DNA from: Burkholderia sp. | GTDB lineage: Bacteria > Pseudomonadota > Gammaproteobacteria > Burkholderiales > Burkholderiaceae | DNA: 64,000 nt | Assembly: GCA_031253835.1 (NCBI GenBank) | Contig: JAIRVP010000027.1 | Span: 1-64,000 of the forward strand | Direction: 5' to 3' | In this document: positions 44,679 to 53,427 of the stretch, piece by piece | Numbering within the stretch: position 1 is the first letter of the stretch | Layout of the letters: the number at the start of each line of letters is the position of its first letter | The notes under the pieces: model-generated | Seen by the model: the letters and a program-made list of their open reading frames with translations, nothing else | The model's database searches: none | Told to the model about the DNA's origin: nothing | Position numbers and translations under genes: made by a program

Positions 44679-46637
44679 ATGAGCCAGCTGAACTTTCCGA
44701 GTGACCGCCCCATCGATCTCGCCTGCCTCGGCCGCGTGGCCGTGGATCTCTATGCGCAGCAGTACGGCAGCCGCCTCGAGGACGCGCGCAGCTTCCAGAT
44801 GTATCTCGGCGGCTCGTCGGGCAACGTCGCGTTCGGCGTCGCGCGGCTCGGGCTGAAGACCGCGATGATTTCGCGCGTCGGCGACGAGCAGATGGGCCGC
44901 TTCCTGCGCGAGACGCTCGAACGCGAAGGCTGCGACACGAGCCAGCTGCAGACCGACCGCGAGCGCCTCACCGCGCTGGTGCTGCTCGGGCTGAAGGATC
45001 GCGACACGTTCCCGCTGCTGTTCGTGCGCGAGAACTGCGCGGACATGGCCGTGCGCGCCGACGAGATCCGCGAGGACTTCATCGCCGGCTGCCGCGCGCT
45101 CTCGATCACCGGCACGCACCTGTCGACGCCGGGCACGCGCGAAGCGTCGCTGACCGCGCTCGGCTATGCGCGCCGCCACGGCGTCGTGCGGATCCTCGAC
45201 ATCGACTACCGGCCCGTGCTGTGGGGGCTGACCGCGCGCGGCGCGGGCGAGAACCGCTACGTGCCGGACGCGCAGGTGACGCGGCAGCTGCAGCAGGTGC
45301 TCGGCGAATTCGACCTGCTGGTCGGCACCGAAGAGGAATTCCTGATCGCGGGCGGCGTGCCGCACGACCTGATCGGTTCGTTGCAGGCGGTACGCAAGAT
45401 CACGAACGCGACGCTGGTCGTCAAGCGCGGCGCGCTCGGCTGCTGCGTGATCGAAGACGACATTCCGGCCGGCATCGACGCTGCGCCGACCTTCCTCGGC
45501 GAACGCGTCGAGGTGCTCAACGTGCTCGGCGCGGGCGACGCGTTCCTGTCGGGCCTGTTGTCGGGGCTGCTGCGCGGGCGCGACTGGGCCGAGTCGACGC
45601 GCATTGCGAACGCATGCGGCGCGATCGTCGTGTCGCGCCACGCGTGCTCGGCCGCGATGCCGACGCCGGCCGAACTCGTGCACTGGTTCGACGGCAGCCG
45701 CAATCCGGCGGTCGACGCCGACCGCACGCTCGCGCACCTGCATCGTGTGACGGTGCCGCGCCGCGAATGGGACGACCTGTGCGTGATGGCGTTCGACCAT
45801 CGCAGCCAGTTCTACGAACTCGCGGTGCAGGCCGGCGCGGACGAGGCACGCATCAAGACGCTGAAGCGGCTGCTCGTGCGCGCGGTCGAACAGGTCGAGC
45901 GCGATCGTCACATCGAAGGCCACGTCGGCGTGCTGATCGACGGCGGCGCCTACGGCAGCGACGCGCTCGCGTCGGCCACCGGGCGCGGCTGGTGGGTCGG
46001 CCGCCCGGTCGAACTGCCGGGCTCGCGGCCGCTGCGGTTCGACGAGACGCGCTCGGTCGGCTCGTCGCTCACGCACTGGCCGACCGAACAGGTCGTGAAA
46101 TGCCTCGTCCACTACCACCCCGACGACGACGTCGACCTGCGCGTCGAGCAGGAGCAGCGCGTACTGGAGCTGTGGGAAGCCACGCGCGCCAGCGGCAACG
46201 AGCTGCTGCTCGAAATGATTCCGCCGCGCGCGGTCACGCCGGCCGGCACCGAGGACGACGCGGTGCTGCGCACGGTCGCACGCTTCTACAACCTCGGCGT
46301 GAAGCCCGAATGGTGGAAGCTCACGCCGCTGAGCGCGGACGGCTGGACGCGGCTCGCCGCGCTGATCGCCGAGCGCGACCCGCACTGCCGCGGCGCGGTG
46401 ATCCTCGGCCTGAACCAGCCGCTGCAATACCTCGTCGACAGCTTCCGCTCGGCGACCAACCCGATCGTCAAGGGCTTCATGGTCGGGCGCACGCTGTGGG
46501 CCGATGCCTCGCTGAACTGGTTCGCGGGCCGCATCGACGACCAGGCGCTGATCGACGAAGTCGCCGGCAACTTCACGCAGCTGGTCGACGCGTGGCTCGG
46601 CCGCCGTGCGGCCGCGCGCGCCGCTGCCGCAGCCTGA
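44679..46637 (+). CDS. iolC: Fused 5-dehydro-2-deoxygluconokinase / DUF2090 aldolase
   Basis: 652 residues, about twice a plain IolC. Residues about 10-335 are a PfkB-type kinase: MYLGGSSGNVAFGVARLG near the start and VLGAGDAFLSGLLSG (catalytic Asp near 287). Residues about 345-640 are DUF2090 (DDLCVMAFDHRSQFYELA, ILGLNQPLQYL), an aldolase-like TIM-barrel. The kinase phosphorylates 5-dehydro-2-deoxygluconate; the second domain very likely cleaves the product to dihydroxyacetone phosphate and malonate semialdehyde, replacing a separate IolJ. The ribosome site before the ATG at 44679 is weak. It is the first gene of the plus-strand iol operon. Confidence 0.93.
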   Translation: MSQLNFPSDRPIDLACLGRVAVDLYAQQYGSRLEDARSFQMYLGGSSGNVAFGVARLGLKTAMISRVGDEQMGRFLRETLEREGCDTSQLQTDRERLTALVLLGLKDRDTFPLLFVRENCADMAVRADEIREDFIAGCRALSITGTHLSTPGTREASLTALGYARRHGVVRILDIDYRPVLWGLTARGAGENRYVPDAQVTRQLQQVLGEFDLLVGTEEEFLIAGGVPHDLIGSLQAVRKITNATLVVKRGALGCCVIEDDIPAGIDAAPTFLGERVEVLNVLGAGDAFLSGLLSGLLRGRDWAESTRIANACGAIVVSRHACSAAMPTPAELVHWFDGSRNPAVDADRTLAHLHRVTVPRREWDDLCVMAFDHRSQFYELAVQAGADEARIKTLKRLLVRAVEQVERDRHIEGHVGVLIDGGAYGSDALASATGRGWWVGRPVELPGSRPLRFDETRSVGSSLTHWPTEQVVKCLVHYHPDDDVDLRVEQEQRVLELWEATRASGNELLLEMIPPRAVTPAGTEDDAVLRTVARFYNLGVKPEWWKLTPLSADGWTRLAALIAERDPHCRGAVILGLNQPLQYLVDSFRSATNPIVKGFMVGRTLWADASLNWFAGRIDDQALIDEVAGNFTQLVDAWLGRRAAARAAAAA

Positions 46638-46683
46638 TGCCCGTACCCGTGACGACCACCCGACTCCTCCCTATCGACCGACG

Positions 46684-48567
46684 ATGACCACCACCGTGAG
46701 ACTGACCGTCAGCCAGGCGCTCGTGCGCTACCTGGCCGCCCTGCGCGCCGAAGTCGTCCAGCCCGACGGCCGCACCGACATCCTGCCGTACTGCGGCGGC
46801 GTGTTCGCGATCTTCGGCCACGGCAACGTGGCCGGGCTCGGTGAAGCGCTGCATGCCGAGCGGGACCGGCTGCCGACCTTCCGCGCGCACAACGAACAAG
46901 GGATGGCCAACGCGGCCGTGGCGTTCGCGAAAGCGAATTTCCGCCAGCGGATGATGGCCGCGACGTCGAGCATCGGCCCCGGCGCGACCAACATGCTGAC
47001 GTCGGCCGCGCTCGCGCACGTCGGCCGGCTGCCGCTGCTGCTGCTGCCCGGCGACGTGTTCGTGTCGCGGCTGCCCGATCCCGTGCTGCAGCAGGTCGAG
47101 GATTTCGAACAGGGCGACGTCAGCGCGAACGACTGCTTCCGCCCCGTGACGCGCTACTTCGACCGCATCACGTCGCCCGAGCAACTGCTCGTCGCGCTGC
47201 CGCGCGCGATCCAGGTGATGACCGACCCCGCGCAGTGCGGCCCCGTGTGCCTCGCGCTGCCGCAGGACGTGCAGACCTTCGCATCCGACTGGCCCGAGGA
47301 TTTCTTCGCGCCGCCGGTGATCCGGATGCGCCGGCCGCCGGCCGACGCGCTCGAACTCGCCGATGCGCTCGACGTGCTGAAGGCCGCGAAGAAGCCGCTG
47401 ATCGTCGCCGGCGGCGGCGTGCTGTACAGCCAGGCGTGGGACGCGCTGCGCGCGTTCGCCGACGCGCATGGCGTGCCGGTCGCCGAATCGCAGGCCGGCA
47501 AGGGCAGCCTCGCGTGGGATCACCCGCTGAACCTCGGCTCGATCGGCGTGACGGGCTCGCCCGCCGCGAACCGCGCGGCCGCGCAGGCCGATGTCGTGTT
47601 CGCGGTCGGCACGCGGCTGCAGGATTTCACGACCGGCTCGCATGCGCTGTTCGGCAACGCGACGCTGTTGAGCCTGAACGTGCAGCCGTTCGACGCCGGC
47701 AAGAAACGCGGGCGGCAATTGATCGCCGATGCGCGCACGGGCCTCGGCCAGTTGTCGGCCGCGCTGGCCGGCTGGCACGCCGATCCCGCGTGGACGGCCG
47801 CGAACCGCGACCAGGCCGCCGCGTGGAACGCGCGCGTGACCGAGCTGACGACACGCATCCCGAAGGACACGCTGCCGTACGACGCGGAAGTGATCGGCGC
47901 GGTGCGCGACTCCGCGGCCGATGCGGGACGCGACAGCGCACGCGACGACCTCGTCGTCTGCGCGGCCGGCACGCTGCCGGCCGAGTTGCACAAGCTGTGG
48001 CGCAGCGGCGTGCCGGGCAACTATCACATGGACTATGCGTACTCGTGCATGGGCTACGAAGTGGCGGGCGGCCTCGGCGCGAAGCTCGCGCGGCCCGAAC
48101 GCGAAGTGATCGTGATCGTCGGCGACGGCTCGTACATGATGCTCAACGCGGAACTCGCGACGTCCGTGATGCTCGGCCGCAAGCTGATCGTCGTGATCCT
48201 CGACAACCGCGGCTACGGCTGCATCGAGCGGCTGCAGCTGAACTGCGGCGGCGCAAGCTTCAACAACATGCTCGACGACTGCGTGCCCGAAGGCGGTGAA
48301 CGCTCGACGATCGATTTCGCGATGCATGCGCGCGCGATGGGCGCCGAAGCCGTGCACGTGCGCGACATCGGCGAACTGCGCCACGAGATGAAGCGCGCCC
48401 GCGCGGCGAAGAAGAGCCAGGTGCTCGTGATCGACACCACGCACCGGCGCACGACCGACGACGGCGGCGCGTGGTGGGAAGTCGCGGTGCCGCAGGTGTC
48501 CGAACGCACCCGCGTCGAGGACGCACACCGCGCGTATCTCGACGCGAAGACGCGGCAGCGGCGCTGA
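46684..48567 (+). CDS. iolD: 3D-(3,5/4)-trihydroxycyclohexane-1,2-dione acylhydrolase
   Basis: 627 residues, a thiamine-diphosphate enzyme that opens the inositol-derived ring to 5-deoxyglucuronate. The N-terminal pyrimidine-binding domain has the catalytic glutamate in HNEQGMANAA (about residue 70). The C-terminal domain has the ThDP/Mg motif GDGSYMMLN (about 479) with LDNRGYG about 30 residues later. DYAYSCMGYEVAGGLGAKLA is typical of IolD. The ATG at 46684 gives MTTTVRLT; a longer frame to 46606 overlaps the iolC end. It lies 46 bp after iolC. Confidence 0.95.
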   Translation: MTTTVRLTVSQALVRYLAALRAEVVQPDGRTDILPYCGGVFAIFGHGNVAGLGEALHAERDRLPTFRAHNEQGMANAAVAFAKANFRQRMMAATSSIGPGATNMLTSAALAHVGRLPLLLLPGDVFVSRLPDPVLQQVEDFEQGDVSANDCFRPVTRYFDRITSPEQLLVALPRAIQVMTDPAQCGPVCLALPQDVQTFASDWPEDFFAPPVIRMRRPPADALELADALDVLKAAKKPLIVAGGGVLYSQAWDALRAFADAHGVPVAESQAGKGSLAWDHPLNLGSIGVTGSPAANRAAAQADVVFAVGTRLQDFTTGSHALFGNATLLSLNVQPFDAGKKRGRQLIADARTGLGQLSAALAGWHADPAWTAANRDQAAAWNARVTELTTRIPKDTLPYDAEVIGAVRDSAADAGRDSARDDLVVCAAGTLPAELHKLWRSGVPGNYHMDYAYSCMGYEVAGGLGAKLARPEREVIVIVGDGSYMMLNAELATSVMLGRKLIVVILDNRGYGCIERLQLNCGGASFNNMLDDCVPEGGERSTIDFAMHARAMGAEAVHVRDIGELRHEMKRARAAKKSQVLVIDTTHRRTTDDGGAWWEVAVPQVSERTRVEDAHRAYLDAKTRQRR

Positions 48568-48629
48568 CCGCTGCACGCCGCCCGCGCAATCACCTGGCAA
48601 TAACACCCTCCGAACCAAGGAAGCACGTC

Positions 48630-49559
48630 ATGAGCTGGAACGTCCGCATCGGCATCAATCCCCTGTCGTGGATGAACGACGACCTGCCGTCGCTCGGCGG
48701 CGAGACGCCGCTCGAAACGGCACTGAAGGAAGGCGCCGAAATCGGCTATGCGGGCTTCGAGCTCGGCAACAAGTTTCCGAAGACGGGCCCCGAGCTGAAG
48801 GCCAAGCTCGCCGAATTCGGCCTCGTGTGCGTATCGGGCTGGTATTCGGGCTTCCTCGCGGAAGTCGCGCCCGGCACGAGCGACGCCGATGCGGTCGCGG
48901 CGGAAATCGAGCGCTGCCGCGCGCACATGACGAAGCTGCAATTCAACGACGTGAAGGTCGTCGTCTACGGCGAGTGCGCGGGCACGATCCAGGGCAGCAT
49001 CGACACGCCGGTCGCGAAACGGCCGCGCTTCGTCGACGACGCAGCGTGGCGGCGCTACGCGGCACGACTCGACGCGTTCGGTGCGCACCTGCTGGACACG
49101 TACGGGATCAAGCTCGCCTACCATCACCACATGGGTGCGTACGTCGAGTCGCCCGACGACGTCGACCGGCTGATGGCGCTGACCGACCCGGCGAAGGTGT
49201 TCCTGCTGTTCGACACGGGCCACGCGTATTTCGGCGGCGCGGCCGATCCGGTGACGCTGCTGAAGAAGCACGTGTCGCGCGTCGCGCACGTGCACTGCAA
49301 GGACGTGCGCCCACAGGTCGTCACGCAGGCGCGCAACGACGGCTGGAGCTTCCTGAACGGCGTGATCAACGGCACGTTCACGGTGCCGGGCGACGGCGCG
49401 CTCGATTACGACGCGATGCTGCGCACGCTGAAGGACGCCGGCTACGAAGGCTGGCTCGTCGTCGAGGCCGAGCAGGATCCGGCCGTCGCGCCAAGCTATG
49501 CGTATGCGAAAAAGGGCTACGAATCGCTGCGTACGATCGTCGACCGGCTGAGTGCGTGA
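48630..49559 (+). CDS. iolE: 2-keto-myo-inositol dehydratase
   Basis: 309 residues, a xylose-isomerase-fold metal enzyme that dehydrates 2-keto-myo-inositol. The N-terminus RIGINPLSWMNDD is diagnostic of IolE. GYAGFELGNKFPK, LAYHHHMGAYVES, FLLFDTGHAYFGG and HVHCKDVRPQV carry the metal ligands, and WLVVEAEQDPAVA ends the barrel. AAGGAAG lies eight bases before the ATG at 48630. It follows iolD by 62 bp. Confidence 0.95.
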   Translation: MSWNVRIGINPLSWMNDDLPSLGGETPLETALKEGAEIGYAGFELGNKFPKTGPELKAKLAEFGLVCVSGWYSGFLAEVAPGTSDADAVAAEIERCRAHMTKLQFNDVKVVVYGECAGTIQGSIDTPVAKRPRFVDDAAWRRYAARLDAFGAHLLDTYGIKLAYHHHMGAYVESPDDVDRLMALTDPAKVFLLFDTGHAYFGGAADPVTLLKKHVSRVAHVHCKDVRPQVVTQARNDGWSFLNGVINGTFTVPGDGALDYDAMLRTLKDAGYEGWLVVEAEQDPAVAPSYAYAKKGYESLRTIVDRLSA

Positions 49560-49595
49560 ACGCCTGAGCCCCATCCTATTGCGGAGCCCCACCCC

Positions 49596-50414
49596 ATGAC
49601 GATTTCTCCCCTGCTGGTCAAGGCATCCTCCGACCGCGAAATCTGCAACGTCACGCCCGAATCGGCCGGCTGGAAACATGTCGGCTTCCGCGCGCTGCGC
49701 CTGAAGGCCGGTGACACCGAAACGCTCGACACCGGCACGCGCGAGCTGTGCGTCGTCGTGCTGACGGGCACGGTTCGCGCCGAAGTCGACGGCGCAACCT
49801 ACGACGCGCTCGGCAAGCGCGACAGCGTGTTCGAGGAAGTGTCGCCGGACGCGCTGTACGTGCCGGGCGGCAAGACCGTCACGCTGGTCGCGACGCGCGA
49901 TGCGGAAATCGCGCTGTGCACCGCGCCGTACGTGAGCGGCGACAAGCGCGTGCAGCGCCTCGACGGTGAACGGATGCGCCGCGCGGTACGCGGACAAGGC
50001 ACCAACACGCGCTACGTGTGCGACATCCTGATGGGCGACAACCCGGCGGCCGACCGGCTGCTCGTCGTCGAAGTCGTCACGCCGGCCAGCCATTCGAGCA
50101 GCTATCCGCCGCACAAGCATGATCGCGACGCGGCGCCCGACGAGACGTCGCTCGAGGAAACCTACTATCACCGGATCGATCCGCCGCAGGGTTTCGCTTT
50201 CCAGCGCGTGTACACGGACGACCGCAGCCTCGACGAAGCGTGCGCGGTCGAGAACCACGACGTCGTGATGGTGCCGCGCGGCTACCATCCGGTCGTCGCG
50301 CCGCACGGCTACAACCTGTACTACCTGAACGTGATGGCCGGCCCGAGCCGCGCATGGGCGTTCAAGAACGACCCCGCGCACGAGTGGATGATCGACGCGG
50401 CGCCCAAACGCTGA
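49596..50414 (+). CDS. iolB: 5-deoxy-glucuronate isomerase
   Basis: 272 residues, a bicupin that isomerises 5-deoxyglucuronate to 5-dehydro-2-deoxygluconate, the substrate of IolC. VLTGTVRAEVDG and DALYVPGGKTVTL form the first cupin; YPPHKHDRDAAPDETSLEET holds the metal-binding histidines and glutamate of the second; VPRGYHPVVAPHGYNLYYLN is the last family block. GCGGAGCCCC precedes the ATG at 49596. It follows iolE by 36 bp. Confidence 0.95.
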   Translation: MTISPLLVKASSDREICNVTPESAGWKHVGFRALRLKAGDTETLDTGTRELCVVVLTGTVRAEVDGATYDALGKRDSVFEEVSPDALYVPGGKTVTLVATRDAEIALCTAPYVSGDKRVQRLDGERMRRAVRGQGTNTRYVCDILMGDNPAADRLLVVEVVTPASHSSSYPPHKHDRDAAPDETSLEETYYHRIDPPQGFAFQRVYTDDRSLDEACAVENHDVVMVPRGYHPVVAPHGYNLYYLNVMAGPSRAWAFKNDPAHEWMIDAAPKR

Positions 50415-50512
50415 AACGCAGCAGCACTGAACGGAAAACGGGCCTGCGCGCGGCCCGTGACGACGCGACGCCCGGCACGCGCACACTGAGCCGGCGACGC
50501 CACGGAGCCGCC

Positions 50513-51007
50513 ATGGTGACGACCCTCTTTCGCCTCGAACCCCACGCCTTCGACGACGACGCGTCGAATCCGGCGCTGCTGCGTTTCAATGCGGCCGTCG
50601 CACGGCGGATGGGAGAAATCGCGGTCAACCTCGCGTCGCGGCGCGGGTTGCCGATCGCGGTGAGCATCGTCGGCGAACAGGCACCGCTGTTCTACTGCGC
50701 GCTCGACGGCAGCGACGCACACGACAGCGACGCGATCCGCCGCCGGCAGAACACGGTATTGCGTTTCGGCCTGAGTTCGCTCGCGGTCGGCGCGCGCTTT
50801 CGGCATGCGGGCTGGTCGCTGCGGTCGCAGGGACTGTCGGACGACGACTATGCGCTCGACGGCGGCGGCGTGCCGTTGCGGATCGCCGGGGCCGGCATCG
50901 TCGGCGCGATGACGATCGCGGGGCTCGACTCCGCCGACAATCACGCGCTCGTCGTCGAGTGCCTGCAGTGGCACGTCGGCGCGAACGCGATGGCAATGCG
51001 CGCGTAA
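50513..51007 (+). CDS. UPF0303/heme-degrading-domain (HbpS-GlcG fold) protein
   Basis: 164 residues. VARRMGEIAVNLASRRGLPI, VSIVGEQAPLFYCALDG, RRQNTVLRFGLSS and VGAMTIAGLDSADNHALVVE follow the UPF0303 (DUF336-like, HbpS/GlcG fold) pattern. ACGGAGCC lies before the ATG at 50513. It is 98 bp after iolB and could be the last gene of the iol operon or an independent gene. A link to inositol is not established; the family is often annotated as heme-degrading on weak grounds. Confidence 0.85.
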   Translation: MVTTLFRLEPHAFDDDASNPALLRFNAAVARRMGEIAVNLASRRGLPIAVSIVGEQAPLFYCALDGSDAHDSDAIRRRQNTVLRFGLSSLAVGARFRHAGWSLRSQGLSDDDYALDGGGVPLRIAGAGIVGAMTIAGLDSADNHALVVECLQWHVGANAMAMRA

Positions 51008-51058
51008 CGACGCGATCGGCGCACCCGCACCGATCGCGCAGCCCCGCAGGATGATCGC

Positions 51059-51805
51059 TTAGTTCAACCCGCCGCTCACGACGAGGTGCTCGCCGGTCAT
51101 CCAGCGCGCATCGTCCGACGCGAGGAACACGGCGACCGACGCGATGTCGTCCGGCTCGCCGAGGCGGCCGAGCGGCGTCTGGCTGCGCACCTGCGCGTCG
51201 AGATCGGAGCCGATGATGCCCGCGCTGTGCGCGCCCTCGGTCACGACCATGCCCGGGTTGATCGCGTTCACGCGGATCTTGCGCGGGCCGAGTTCGAGCG
51301 CGAGCACGCCGGTGATCGCGTCGACCGCGCCCTTCGTGCCGCTGTACACGGCGCTGGCCGGCGGCGTGATGCTGGTCACCACCGAGCTGATGTTGATGAT
51401 GCTCGCGCCTTCGCCGAGATGCTTGACGGCCGCCTGAGTGGTCAGCAGCACGCCGAACACGTTCGTGTCGAACTGACGGCGATAGTGTTCCTCGGTGATC
51501 GCTTCGATCGGTGCGAATTCGTACACGCCGGAATTGTTGACGAGCACGTCGAGACGGCCGTACGTGTCGATCGCCGTATCGACGATACGCTGCGCGTCGG
51601 CTGCCTTCGACACGTCGCCGCCGACCGCGACCGCGCGGCCGCCCGCTTCGACGATCGCGCTCACGACCGCGTCGGCGCCTGCCTTGCTGCTCGCGTAGTT
51701 GACGACGACCGACGCGCCTTCGACGGCCAGTGCCTTCGCGATTGCCGCGCCGATGCCCTTCGATGCGCCCGTGACGATCGCTACCTTGCCTGCCAGCTTG
51801 CTCAT
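51059..51805 (-). CDS. Short-chain dehydrogenase/reductase
   Basis: 248 residues, a classical SDR. VTGASKGIGAAIAKAL binds the coenzyme, NNSGVYEF is the NNAG-type motif, INISSVVTS carries the catalytic Ser, and YSGTKGAVDAI carries the Tyr-x-x-x-Lys pair. The C-terminal SGGLN is typical. NADP(H) preference is likely because NYASSKAGAD follows strand 2. The substrate is unknown; relatives include 3-oxoacyl-ACP reductase and glucose dehydrogenase. It converges on the UPF0303 gene. Confidence 0.9.
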   Translation of the reverse strand: MSKLAGKVAIVTGASKGIGAAIAKALAVEGASVVVNYASSKAGADAVVSAIVEAGGRAVAVGGDVSKAADAQRIVDTAIDTYGRLDVLVNNSGVYEFAPIEAITEEHYRRQFDTNVFGVLLTTQAAVKHLGEGASIINISSVVTSITPPASAVYSGTKGAVDAITGVLALELGPRKIRVNAINPGMVVTEGAHSAGIIGSDLDAQVRSQTPLGRLGEPDDIASVAVFLASDDARWMTGEHLVVSGGLN

Positions 51806-51973
51806 GATTTCATTCCTCAGTCAGAAGACGTTCGACGATTGGCGCCGGTTGCCGCGTTGCTGCATTGCTACGGCAATCGGCCTGACTGGAAATTTACTTT
51901 GCGGCACCGCAGCGATAAAGCGGCTCGAAACGAATTGACTGGCGGAGTTTGCCGAACAATCGATCGCGCACCG

Positions 51974-52678
51974 TCAGCCGGCGCTCAGCCACGCGTTGGC
52001 AACCTCGCCGCCGAGGCCGTCGAGCGCGCCGTCGTAGACGATCCGTCCGCGCCCCATCACCGCGACACGACGCGCGAGCCGCGGCGCGCACTGCAGCCGC
52101 TGCTCGATCAGCAGGATCGCGACACCGTCGGCCTGCAGCGCGGCGAGGCACGCGCCGACTTCGTCGACCGCGAGCGGCGCGAGCCCTTCGGCCGGCTCGT
52201 CGACGATCAGCACGCGCGGGCTGCCGGCCAGCGCGCGCACCAATGCAAGCACCTGCTGCTCGCCGCCCGACAAGCGCCCGGCTTTCACGTCCGCGCGCGC
52301 GGCCAGCAGCGGAAAGCGATCGAACAGGCGATCGAGCGCCGCGCGTTCTGCCGCGCCGCTTGCGCCGCGCAACCCGAGGCGCAGGTTGTCACGGACCGTC
52401 AGCAGCGGGAACACGTCGCGGCTTTCGGCGACGTAAGCCACGCCGCGCCGCGCGATCTCGAACGTGCGTGCGCCCACGCATTCGGCACCGGCGACGCGCA
52501 CCGAGCCGGCCGTGCGCACGAGCCCCATCACGGCCTTCGCGAGCGTCGAGCGCCCCGAGCCGTTGCGGCCGAGCAGCGCGAGCGTCTCGCCCGGCGCGAG
52601 CGCGAGATCGACGCCGTCGAGCACGGGCTGCAATCCGTACCACGCACACAGGCCGCGAATGTCGAGCAGTGCGCTCAT
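51974..52678 (-). CDS. LivF-like ABC ATPase with an altered Walker A
   Basis: 234 residues, the LivF type of the branched-chain amino acid/urea/amide ABC family. Signature LSGGEQQVLALVRALAGSP and Walker B VLIVDEPAEGL are intact. Walker A reads GRNGSGRST (37-45): the invariant lysine is Arg43, encoded CGC (plus coordinates 52550-52552). It pairs with the LivG-like ATPase, whose ATP site is normal. The ATG at 52678 overlaps the livG stop (ATGA). It is the last gene of the transporter operon; 168 bp separate it from the SDR gene. Confidence 0.9.
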   Translation of the reverse strand: MSALLDIRGLCAWYGLQPVLDGVDLALAPGETLALLGRNGSGRSTLAKAVMGLVRTAGSVRVAGAECVGARTFEIARRGVAYVAESRDVFPLLTVRDNLRLGLRGASGAAERAALDRLFDRFPLLAARADVKAGRLSGGEQQVLALVRALAGSPRVLIVDEPAEGLAPLAVDEVGACLAALQADGVAILLIEQRLQCAPRLARRVAVMGRGRIVYDGALDGLGGEVANAWLSAG

Positions 52679-53427
52679 GCTCGGCCCTCGCCGAGATACG
52701 CAGTGCGCACGCGCGGATCGGCGCGGATCGCATCGGGCGCGCCGGTCGCGACCACCGTGCCGCGCACGAGCACCGTGATGCGTTCGGCGAAGCCGAACAC
52801 CGTGTCCATGTCGTGCTCGATCATCAGCACCGTGCGGCCTTGCGTCGTCGCGCGGATCAGCGCGATCATCCGCGCCGCCTGCGCGCGGCTCATGCCGGCC
52901 GTCGGTTCGTCGAGCAGCAGCGTGCGTGCGCCGCTCGCGAGCGCGATCCCGAGATCGAGCGCGCGTTGTTCCGCATAGCTCAGTTCGGCCGCCAACGCGT
53001 CACGCCGCGCATCGAGCCCGATGTCGTGCAGCACGCGCGCGGCCGCGAGATCGACCGAGGCCGATTCGCGCAGCCGGTTCCACCAGCGGCGCCGTTCGGC
53101 CGGCGCATGCAGCGCCGCGCAGCGCAGGTTGTCGAATACCGTCAGCCGTGCGAACGCGCTCGTCTGCTGGAAACTGCGGCCGATGCCGAGGCGGCTCGCG
53201 ACGACGGGCCCGCGCCCGCGCAGCTCGACGCCGTGCAGCACGACACGCCCGCGCGTCGGCCGCGTCGCACCGGCAATCACGCCGAACAGCGTCGACTTGC
53301 CGGCGCCGTTCGGCCCGATCAGCGCATGGCGCTCGCCGGCCGCGATGCTCAGTTCGACGCCGTCGAGCACGGTCTGCGCACCGAAGCGCTGCACGACGCC
53401 GTGAAGCGCGATCGCGTTGCCGTTCAT
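52675..53427 (-). CDS. LivG-like ABC ATPase
   Basis: 250 residues. Walker A is the canonical GPNGAGKST, followed by the Q-loop segment GRSFQQTSAFARLTV. The signature region is degenerate (ELSYAEQRALDLGIALASG), which is common in LivG. Walker B is TLLLDEPTAGM and the switch histidine is in LMIEHDMDTVFG. It overlaps livM upstream (ATGA-type) and livF downstream. It energises import together with the LivF-like subunit. Confidence 0.92.
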   Translation of the reverse strand: MNGNAIALHGVVQRFGAQTVLDGVELSIAAGERHALIGPNGAGKSTLFGVIAGATRPTRGRVVLHGVELRGRGPVVASRLGIGRSFQQTSAFARLTVFDNLRCAALHAPAERRRWWNRLRESASVDLAAARVLHDIGLDARRDALAAELSYAEQRALDLGIALASGARTLLLDEPTAGMSRAQAARMIALIRATTQGRTVLMIEHDMDTVFGFAERITVLVRGTVVATGAPDAIRADPRVRTAYLGEGRA

